From Candidatus Dojkabacteria bacterium UBA2222 (GTDB taxonomy: Bacteria; Patescibacteriota; Dojkabacteria; SC72), in NCBI GenBank assembly GCA_002328465.1, contig DCUE01000019.1, forward strand, positions 1-5,755: DNA of 5,755 bases, given 5' to 3'. The notes below the pieces were generated by a model, which was not told the origin of the DNA, made no database searches, and saw only the letters and a list, made by a program, of their open reading frames with translations. Shown piece after piece: positions 1-5,189 of this stretch (positions within the stretch are counted from its first letter, which is position 1; every line of letters starts with the position of its first letter). The translations under genes and the position numbers were made by a program.

Positions 1-447
1 GAGCAAGATATATCTAGTATATTTAGACAGATAGCTTGTTACAATTTTGAATTAGAGTTGCACAAACAGTTTAAAGAGAAAGGCTTTCTTTCATCTAAAG
101 ATATTTCAGATATATTTGTTACTGAAATGTCTAAATACTTGGGAGAGAGTGTATTAAAAGATGAACATATGAAATTAGGATGGCTATACTGGGATCATAT
201 TAGAATGTTCTTCTATACATACTCATACGCTAGTGGTCTACTAATATCAAAATACTTACAAAAAAGGGTAAGAGAAAATCCTAAAGATATTGAATATGTT
301 AAAACCTTCTTTAAAGCAGGTTCCTCTAAATCACCTAAGGAAATATTTTTAGATATGGGTATAGATATATCTAAAAAAGAATTCTGGTTAGAAGGAATAC
401 ATAGTATTAACGAGAAGCTTTCTCTCTTAGAGAAGGATTTACTGTAA
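1..447 (+). CDS. pepF: M3-family oligoendopeptidase (PepF-like), C-terminal fragment
   Basis: The frame is open from the first base, giving 148 residues and a TAA stop; the gene begins outside the window. An internal TTG at 58 is not a credible start, because family-like sequence (SIFRQIACYNFELELH) lies upstream of it in the same frame. The region resembles the C-terminal helical part of M3B zinc oligopeptidases: an FRQ..FE..H segment, then FFYTYSYASGLLISKYL (about residues 70-86), then a FFKAGSSKSPKEIFLDMGID stretch matching the family's 'FLKSG.S..P.ELL...G.D' end. The zinc-binding HExxH motif should lie upstream and is not visible, so activity cannot be judged. Such enzymes are usually cytoplasmic and cleave short peptides. 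The 3' end overlaps a convergent gene by 41 bases. Family call confident; the pepF symbol is by similarity only. Confidence 0.88.
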   Translation, partial: EQDISSIFRQIACYNFELELHKQFKEKGFLSSKDISDIFVTEMSKYLGESVLKDEHMKLGWLYWDHIRMFFYTYSYASGLLISKYLQKRVRENPKDIEYVKTFFKAGSSKSPKEIFLDMGIDISKKEFWLEGIHSINEKLSLLEKDLL

Positions 448-976
448 TTGCAATTTCCCGAAAAGGATTCAACTCTTTAGGATCTGAAAACCTGTATAAA
501 CGATTAGTAGCTAAGTATATTTCATTGTTACTCTTCTTACCCTCAACATCACTTATTCTATTAAATTTCCCCTCATCATATCTCCATACAGAAAGATTGT
601 AAGATTGGGTTCTTAACCTATCATTTAATCTTACAACATACTTCTCATCACCATTTAAACTCCTAATATCTAAAACAAAGTATGAATCATTTAAAGAGGG
701 AAATCCTTTAAGATTCATTGTGGTATGAGCCATCTTTAAAATTGTTGGACTCATCTTAAAATCATCTTGATAACACAAAGCAGAAGGTACATACTCTAAA
801 TTCTGGTCTGTAGCAAATTCTTTAAGTATTGGATTTAAATCATCCAAATTAGATTCAACCTGCTCAGGTGTAACATCTCTAGAATCTGCCCTAGCAAATA
901 TACCAACAGCATTACCTACTTCCACTCTCTGATTTTCTACAAAATGTACTGGCTCCCACTCTGGATCAAATGACAT
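407..976 (-). CDS. Hypothetical soluble protein, 189 aa, last gene of the PspC/LiaF-like operon
   Basis: I do not recognise this protein. It has no signal peptide and no membrane segment, so it is probably cytoplasmic. It is mixed in composition, with an acidic, probably helical stretch at about residues 36-58 and likely strands at about 98-132 (YFVLDIRSL, KYVVRLNDRL, YNLSVWRY). It has one cysteine (residue 68). The ATG at 976 follows the upstream LiaF-like gene by 20 bases, with no Shine-Dalgarno sequence but TTAAATACT immediately before the start. Same strand and tight spacing suggest co-transcription with the three membrane-stress genes, so it may be a soluble partner, but this is only positional. 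Its last 13 codons are antisense to the 3' end of the convergent peptidase gene. Length and composition support a real gene; function unknown. Confidence 0.75.
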   Translation of the reverse strand: MSFDPEWEPVHFVENQRVEVGNAVGIFARADSRDVTPEQVESNLDDLNPILKEFATDQNLEYVPSALCYQDDFKMSPTILKMAHTTMNLKGFPSLNDSYFVLDIRSLNGDEKYVVRLNDRLRTQSYNLSVWRYDEGKFNRISDVEGKKSNNEIYLATNRLYRFSDPKELNPFREIAITVNPSLREKASR

Positions 977-996
977 AGTATTTAATCTAAAATTAT

Positions 997-1671
997 TTAC
1001 TCCTTAATATCTACACCTCCAAATATCACTCCCCCAGTTATCTCTAATACAGGTTCGTCAATCTTTCTCTCTTGAAGCTGTGAGTCCCATCCCCCCAAAA
1101 TTCCTGTACCACTTGTTTTAATCCTACACTCCTTAGGAACAAAAACCTCAACACCACCAAAAGCACAGTTAATATGTAACTTACCACCCTCTTTTGCTAC
1201 CTTTGCATCTCTTAAGTCTAACTTAATCCCTCCGAATGCCACATTTATTTCTCCCCCCTTAAACTCTTTAGATTTAACTTTTTTATCTATACCCCAGAAT
1301 ACTACTGTCTCAGAAAGAAAATCTTTCTCTGAAACAACTTTCCCATCCTCCTGTTTCTTTTCACTCTTAAACAGAAGTGATATACCCAATGCAATTATTA
1401 TTACTGGCCAGAGTACTGAAAAGAAATCCCAACTAAAAAGATTTGTAGAAAGAAATACAACACCCAAAAGAAGAAGTACAAACCCAGGAGCTGTATTTCT
1501 AACAATTAGAAGCTTAGCACCGAAAGCAATTAGTATTAATGGCCATAATTTAGCAAAAAACACCCATATATACTTACTAAACAGAGGGAATATACCTGCC
1601 TGTTCAAACAGTAATACTATTCCAACAACTACAACTAGTATTCCAAAAAGAAATTTAGGACTCATTTTCAT
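997..1671 (-). CDS. LiaF-like membrane protein, four TM segments plus C-terminal beta domain
   Basis: This 224-aa protein has four hydrophobic segments (about residues 7-24, 37-57, 62-79, 84-101) followed by a soluble domain (about 118-224). The membrane half repeats the LiaI/LiaF-type pattern twice: LWPLILIAFGAKLL at 42-55 and LWPVIIIALGISLL at 87-100. The soluble half has the glycine-rich strands typical of the LiaF C-terminal domain (DUF2154-like): AFGGIKLDLRD at 145, AFGGVEVFVPK at 170, GILGGWD at 190 and VIFGGVDI at 215. LiaF in Firmicutes restrains a cell-envelope stress two-component system; no sensor kinase or regulator is seen here. Basic residues after the last helix (KSEKK) predict a cytoplasmic C-terminus. 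The gene lies 18 bases downstream of the other toastrack protein. ATG at 1671 is used; a second ATG two codons in (1665) is possible. Family call is confident, cellular role inferred. Confidence 0.87.
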   Translation of the reverse strand: MKMSPKFLFGILVVVVGIVLLFEQAGIFPLFSKYIWVFFAKLWPLILIAFGAKLLIVRNTAPGFVLLLLGVVFLSTNLFSWDFFSVLWPVIIIALGISLLFKSEKKQEDGKVVSEKDFLSETVVFWGIDKKVKSKEFKGGEINVAFGGIKLDLRDAKVAKEGGKLHINCAFGGVEVFVPKECRIKTSGTGILGGWDSQLQERKIDEPVLEITGGVIFGGVDIKE

Positions 1672-1689
1672 AATTTAAATTTTTAAATA

Positions 1690-2697
1690 TTAATTACTTT
1701 CAATATTAAATGAACCTACACCAACTGATACAAATATATTTAACTTTATATCTGATGTATTGAAATTACTAGATGTAAACTTCCCCCTACCACCAGAGAT
1801 ACCTGAGATATCTCTTCCAGCAGCTTTAATCTCCCCTACACCTAAATCATATGTTAACTCATATCCAACTCTCTGAGGGATTCTAAGAGTAATTTGTCCT
1901 GCACCTACTGAAAATCTTAACTCTCCACTAGGTAGAGAATCCATTCCAAAATCCATACTTAACTTACCAGCACCAACCTCTGCCCAAACATCTCTAACCT
2001 TTAACTCTTCTAATGTGACTCTTCCCTCACCTGCACCCAATTTAATATCTAAATCTGTAGAAGTATCTAATTTACCAAATGTAATATCATACTCGGATTC
2101 ATCATAGAAAAGATTTACTGATTTTGCAGAAGCTCCAACAAATTCTAAATCTAATTTACCCTCTTCAAAAGAACTCTCCAACTTAGGAGATTTATACGCC
2201 TCAGGGTAAGAGGATTCAATCTTAAGATGCTTCGAAATGTCTTCATCTTCAATGGTAAACTTACAAGCACCTACATCCATTTTAAACGCTCGCTCTTTAA
2301 TACCCTCATACTCATCAAAAGAGTACTCCTCAGACTCCTGAACTGTATCTGCTTTTAGATTAAACACACCACTGCCCCCCTCTAGTACCCAATCATTTAC
2401 TTTTTTAGGTAAAAATGACAACCCCTGCCCCCCTGCCTGTATATATGCAACACCAAGGGCTCCAACTGTTAATACAATTGTAAGTAACATACCAACTATC
2501 CTTGCAAAAAGAGAGTTACCCAATATTATTCTTACCCCAATTAGAACAATTAATATTGGCCAAAACCTAAGTACATACATCCATATTGTCCAAGAAACTA
2601 CACCTGTTGTATTAAGAAGAAACATTATACCTACTAGTATTAGAAATGCCGCCCATGAGTAATTTCTAGGAGATGAATATCCTGAATTACTTTCCAT
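1690..2697 (-). CDS. LiaI/LiaF-type membrane protein with toastrack-like beta domain, 335 aa
   Basis: Three hydrophobic segments (about residues 15-33, 40-59, 65-87) precede a long beta-rich region (about 105-335). The second segment carries the RFWPILIVLIGVRIIL pattern of the LiaI-LiaF-like transmembrane family (DUF5668-like). The soluble part repeats a 'V/L-G-A/V-G/C' turn followed by a strand: DVGACKF 141, KLGAGEGRV 219, EVGAGKL 240, SVGAGQITL 263, DLGVGEI 284 and SVGVGSFNI 324. Several copies are spaced 21-23 residues apart, as expected for stacked rungs of a toastrack or beta-solenoid fold. Arginines between segments 2 and 3 and three helices in total predict that the beta domain is outside the membrane. 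The gene sits between pspC and the second LiaF-like gene, with gaps of 32 and 18 bases. The ATG at 2697 follows CTTTAAAT, with no Shine-Dalgarno sequence. Likely an envelope-stress sensor or effector; ligand unknown. Confidence 0.85.
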   Translation of the reverse strand: MESNSGYSSPRNYSWAAFLILVGIMFLLNTTGVVSWTIWMYVLRFWPILIVLIGVRIILGNSLFARIVGMLLTIVLTVGALGVAYIQAGGQGLSFLPKKVNDWVLEGGSGVFNLKADTVQESEEYSFDEYEGIKERAFKMDVGACKFTIEDEDISKHLKIESSYPEAYKSPKLESSFEEGKLDLEFVGASAKSVNLFYDESEYDITFGKLDTSTDLDIKLGAGEGRVTLEELKVRDVWAEVGAGKLSMDFGMDSLPSGELRFSVGAGQITLRIPQRVGYELTYDLGVGEIKAAGRDISGISGGRGKFTSSNFNTSDIKLNIFVSVGVGSFNIESN

Positions 2698-2729
2698 ATT
2701 TAAAGAATATATAAATTTAAATATATAAC

Positions 2730-3023
2730 TTATTTATGCTTAGTATCAGTATCTATCCTGTTTACTGCCTTCTTAACCTTCTCTCTAATCTCTTGGGTAT
2801 TCTTTTTAACAACCTCGTCACTACTGCCTCCTACCTGCGATTCACTAGGTACAACTATCCAAAGAATTATATACAGTATTAAACCACTACCACCGTATAT
2901 GACAATGAGAGCAAATATTAACCTTACTATTGTAGAATCTATACTAAAGTACTCACCTAATCCTCCACATACACCTCCTAACATTCTATCTTTTTCTGAT
3001 CTGTATAGTTTGCCTTTCATCAT
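2730..3023 (-). CDS. pspC: PspC-domain envelope stress protein
   Basis: This 97-aa protein is a near-textbook PspC domain: KLYRSEKDRMLGGVCGGLGEYF (residues 5-26), then ID.TIVRLIFAL, then a glycine-containing hydrophobic stretch (about 34-58) ending in LYIILWIVVPSE. PspC proteins sit in the inner membrane; in enterobacteria PspC works with PspB to relay membrane damage to PspA. Here the domain is followed by a charged tail (68-97, EVVKKNTQEIREKVKKAVNR) that is probably helical. It is the first gene of a four-gene operon whose next two members are LiaF-like, a combination of Psp and Lia parts. Two ATGs are adjacent (3023 and 3020); either could be used. No Shine-Dalgarno sequence precedes them. 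A promoter-like pair lies about 30-58 bases upstream. PspA and PspB are not in the window. Confidence 0.93.
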   Translation of the reverse strand: MMKGKLYRSEKDRMLGGVCGGLGEYFSIDSTIVRLIFALIVIYGGSGLILYIILWIVVPSESQVGGSSDEVVKKNTQEIREKVKKAVNRIDTDTKHK

Positions 3024-3052
3024 TATACTTGTTTTTAATTTAATCTATGTAT

Positions 3053-3081
3053 ATTGTAAAATAAAATGAAGAATATATAAA
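3053..3081 (-). promoter_or_regulatory. Predicted promoter of the pspC/LiaF-like operon
   Basis: Read on the minus strand, TTTATA (3081-3076) and TACAAT (3058-3053) are separated by 17 bases, matching the sigma-70 consensus at 4/6 and 5/6. The expected start near 3046 would give a leader of about 23 bases before the pspC ATG. The region is very AT-rich, so chance matches are likely. Confidence 0.45.
3054..3081 (+). promoter_or_regulatory. Predicted promoter of the 96-aa hypothetical gene
   Basis: TTGTAA (3054-3059) and TATAAA (3076-3081) are 16 bases apart. The predicted start near 3088 leaves a leader of about 18 bases before the ATG at 3106. Its boxes are the same bases as those of the opposing pspC promoter with roles exchanged. 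Prediction from pattern alone. Confidence 0.38.
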
Positions 3082-3105
3082 TATCTAATCTATTAAATAC
3101 ATACT

Positions 3106-3396
3106 ATGCAAAGAGGAGTATTAGCAATTACAAAGCAAGAGCTATCTGAACTACTAAATATCCTTAATATAGAGATATTTAATGGTACTCAGCTATATGA
3201 AAAATTCAAAAGTGCATCACACAGTAATGAGAATGAGATTAAGATATTACTTTCAGAAGATGAAATAGAAAGAGTAATAGATGAGGTAGGACCTCCAATA
3301 TATGAAAACACAATAGTAAACTCTGCTATTGAAAAAATAAATGGGTTAATGGTTACTTTAAGAAAAAATAATTTGCCGGACCTAGATTCGAACTAG
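3106..3396 (+). CDS. Hypothetical protein, 96 aa, 3' end antisense to tRNA-Gln
   Basis: I do not recognise this small protein. It is acidic and appears mostly helical, without membrane segments or signal peptide. Helix-like stretches are residues 9-23 (TKQELSELLNILNIE), 50-61 (SEDEIERVIDEV) and 71-86, with a GPP turn at 62-64. It is divergent from pspC across an 82-base region and convergent with tRNA-Gln and gltX. The last eight codons including the TAG stop (3373-3396) are encoded by the complement of the tRNA acceptor and T arm, so the NLPDLDSN-type tail is dictated by the tRNA sequence. The ATG at 3106 has TTAAATACATACT before it and no Shine-Dalgarno sequence. The open frame, plausible promoter and protein-like composition favour a real gene, but no family supports it. 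Confidence 0.65.
   Translation: MQRGVLAITKQELSELLNILNIEIFNGTQLYEKFKSASHSNENEIKILLSEDEIERVIDEVGPPIYENTIVNSAIEKINGLMVTLRKNNLPDLDSN
3361..3371 (-). terminator. Possible U-rich termination tract after tRNA-Gln
   Basis: On the minus strand the tRNA is followed by A then TTATTTTTTCT, including six consecutive T residues (3368-3363). No separate hairpin precedes it; the tRNA acceptor/T-arm fold would have to serve as the stem. It lies antisense inside the 3' end of the 96-aa gene. Weak evidence. Confidence 0.3.
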
Positions 3397-3443
3397 AATT
3401 AACGGTTCCAGAGACCGCCGTCCTACCATTAGACGATCCGGCA
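3373..3443 (-). tRNA. tRNA-Gln (anticodon CUG)
   Basis: The 71-nt cloverleaf folds fully by eye. The acceptor TGCCGGA/TCCGGCA has seven Watson-Crick pairs. The D stem is GTCT/GGAC with loop AATGGTA. The anticodon stem is GCGGT/ACCGT (one G-U) with loop CTCTGGA, giving anticodon CTG at 3411-3409. A four-base variable region, the T stem TCTAG/CTAGG with loop TTCGAAT, and discriminator A follow. It reads CAG codons. The 3' CCA is not encoded (the next bases are ATT) and must be added by the CCA enzyme. The first pair is U1-A72, which in bacteria is typical of tRNA-Gln and is recognised by GatCAB amidotransferase. It starts 22 bases after the gltX stop on the same strand, so it is probably processed from a gltX transcript. 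Its 3' portion overlaps the antisense 96-aa gene. Confidence 0.95.
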
Positions 3444-3465
3444 CTAATGAGTAATTATACTACAC

Positions 3466-5127
3466 CTACAGCGAGTTTAAATACCTTTTAATTCTACTCC
3501 TTACTCTATCCTCGCCCATTACTTGCATAACTTGATATAAATCTGGAGTCTGTTTTTTACCAGTTACAGCTACCCTAATTACCATTGCAACATCACCTAC
3601 CCTACCCTTAAACTTCTTTGGATTACTCTCATACTCTTTATAATCTATACAAAATCCATTATCCTGCCCAATCTTTTTAATCTTGTTAAACCACTCATAC
3701 GAATCATCACCAAAGTAGTATGTATCCAAAAAACTATTTAATATATCACCCTGTAACCCCTTATCCATATCTAATACATCTTTACTTGAACCCTCATACA
3801 TATCATCAAAGAATATCTCAAACTGAGAAGGTATATCACTCCACTTAGCAATATCCTTTCTAATCTTTTCTCCCTCTCTCTCAACATTAAAAATGTTAAT
3901 ACAGTAATCCCTATGATTAACCAATTTATCATTTAACTCTGTATTAAACTCTTTTGACCATTCTAATACTCTTGTATATACATCCTCTGCTTTGAGTTTA
4001 GAGATATACTCTTTTGATATATCATTCAATTTCGTAATATCAAAAAGTGCTCCTGCCTTATTAAATTTCTCTAACTTTAAATTAAATTCTAAAAGATCTA
4101 CTTCAGAGTTCTGTGTTCTCCAATCGGAGAAATTAGAATTTGCAATATTCAAAAGATACTCTTTAACAGCATCAACAGGATATCCATTCTCAATATAGAA
4201 GGAAACTGCGAATTCAGGATCCCTTCTTTTACTTAACTTTCTCTTCCCTCCCTCATCCATTTTCATTAGTGGGGAAATATGACCATATTCTAACTGCTTG
4301 AAATCTAACACCTTAAATATCTCCATATGTAAAGGTTGAGAAGATAGCCACTCATCACCTCTTAGTACAAATGAAATATCCATTAAAGTATCATCTATTG
4401 GATGAGCAAAATGATATGTAGGTAATCCATCTGATTTAAGTAAAACAGCATCCATATCGTTTTCTGAAAGAGTAATACCCCCTTTAATTAGGTCCCTTGT
4501 ATTAATTTTGTTCTCAATATTACCCTTTGAATACAATCTTATTACAAAGGGAGTACCCATATCTAACTGTTTTTTAATATCATCAAAAGATGCCTCTCTC
4601 CACTTTGCCCATTTCCCAAAATATCCTGTTCTTACACCAGAGTTTGTTTGTTCCTCTCTTATACTATCTAGCTCTTCTGTAGTACTAAAACATGGATATG
4701 CTAATCCCTTTGACACTAAGTCCTTAGCAAATACTTTGTATATATCAACCCTTTGACTTTGAACATACGGTCCATACTCTCCCTTACTCTCTCCCTCATT
4801 AACCATCCCTTCATCAAATTCAACACCGAAATATTTAAGACCATTTATAATTTGAGTAATACCATCCTTGACCTCCCTTACTTTATCAGTATCCTCTATT
4901 CTTAAAATGAATACCCCATTACTTCTTTTAGAGAGAATATATCCAACTAAACTGGTATATACATTACCAATATGTATAAAGCCAGTAGGACTTGGGGCAA
5001 ACCTAAGGATTAATTGATTCTCATCTAGATTTCTCTTTGGATATCTTTTTAGTAATTCATTTTTACTCTCTTTAATATCACTAAAAAGTAATTCAGATAT
5101 TATTTTATTCTCATCATCTGTTCTCAT
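3466..5127 (-). CDS. gltX: Glutamyl-tRNA synthetase (class I), long form
   Basis: This enzyme charges glutamate onto tRNA(Glu), and in many bacteria also onto tRNA(Gln). The 553-aa sequence has the class I catalytic core: RFAPSPTG at 42-49, the HIGH-type motif HIGN at 52-55, RIEDTD at 76-81, RGDEWLSS at 256-263 and the KMSKS-type loop KLSKR at 297-301. FAPSPTG, not the FPPEPNG of glutaminyl-tRNA synthetase, assigns it to GluRS. A roughly 40-residue N-terminal extension and the total length exceed the usual 470-500 aa and resemble the long clostridial-type GluRS. Only one cysteine (C146, YPCFS) remains where zinc-binding family members have a C-x-C pair, so zinc is probably absent. The helical C-terminal part (about 340-553) would bind the anticodon. 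The ATG at 5127 lies just after CTTTAAT; there is no Shine-Dalgarno sequence. tRNA-Gln follows directly, which bears on its tRNA specificity. Confidence 0.95.
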   Translation of the reverse strand: MRTDDENKIISELLFSDIKESKNELLKRYPKRNLDENQLILRFAPSPTGFIHIGNVYTSLVGYILSKRSNGVFILRIEDTDKVREVKDGITQIINGLKYFGVEFDEGMVNEGESKGEYGPYVQSQRVDIYKVFAKDLVSKGLAYPCFSTTEELDSIREEQTNSGVRTGYFGKWAKWREASFDDIKKQLDMGTPFVIRLYSKGNIENKINTRDLIKGGITLSENDMDAVLLKSDGLPTYHFAHPIDDTLMDISFVLRGDEWLSSQPLHMEIFKVLDFKQLEYGHISPLMKMDEGGKRKLSKRRDPEFAVSFYIENGYPVDAVKEYLLNIANSNFSDWRTQNSEVDLLEFNLKLEKFNKAGALFDITKLNDISKEYISKLKAEDVYTRVLEWSKEFNTELNDKLVNHRDYCINIFNVEREGEKIRKDIAKWSDIPSQFEIFFDDMYEGSSKDVLDMDKGLQGDILNSFLDTYYFGDDSYEWFNKIKKIGQDNGFCIDYKEYESNPKKFKGRVGDVAMVIRVAVTGKKQTPDLYQVMQVMGEDRVRSRIKRYLNSL

Positions 5128-5153
5128 ATTAAAGAAAGTGGTATAAAATTAGG

Positions 5154-5182
5154 TTGATATAACATATATACACTGTTATTAT
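5154..5182 (+). promoter_or_regulatory. Predicted promoter of the membrane-anchored gene at 5189
   Basis: TTGATA (5154-5159) and TATTAT (5177-5182) each match the sigma-70 consensus at 5/6 and are 17 bases apart. The expected transcription start, seven bases after the -10 box, is position 5189, the A of the ATG, implying a leaderless mRNA. Pattern match only. Confidence 0.5.
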
Positions 5183-5189
5183 TATACCA
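5181..5189 (-). promoter_or_regulatory. Predicted extended -10 promoter of gltX
   Basis: The minus strand reads TGGTATAAT (5189-5181), a perfect extended -10 (TGnTATAAT). No good -35 box is visible, which extended -10 promoters tolerate. Transcription would start near 5174, giving a leader of about 47 bases before the gltX ATG. The leader is too short for a T-box or other riboswitch. Confidence 0.5.

Noticed and set aside
418..436. Inverted repeat CTTTCTCT-CTT-AGAGAAGG near the end of the peptidase gene, as a bidirectional terminator
   Set aside because: The stem is short, includes a G-U pair, sits inside both coding regions, and is not followed by a convincing T run on either strand.
3992..4198. 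68-aa plus-strand open frame inside gltX
   Set aside because: It lies fully antisense to well-conserved gltX sequence, has no promoter or ribosome-binding context, and its composition is that of a shadow frame.
4508..4756. 82-aa plus-strand open frame inside gltX
   Set aside because: Antisense to the gltX catalytic and connective region; serine/leucine-rich shadow composition and no supporting signals.
5128..5188. T-box or riboswitch in the gltX leader
   Set aside because: Only 61 bases separate gltX from the divergent gene, with a predicted leader of about 47 bases; no specifier stem or T-box sequence is present.
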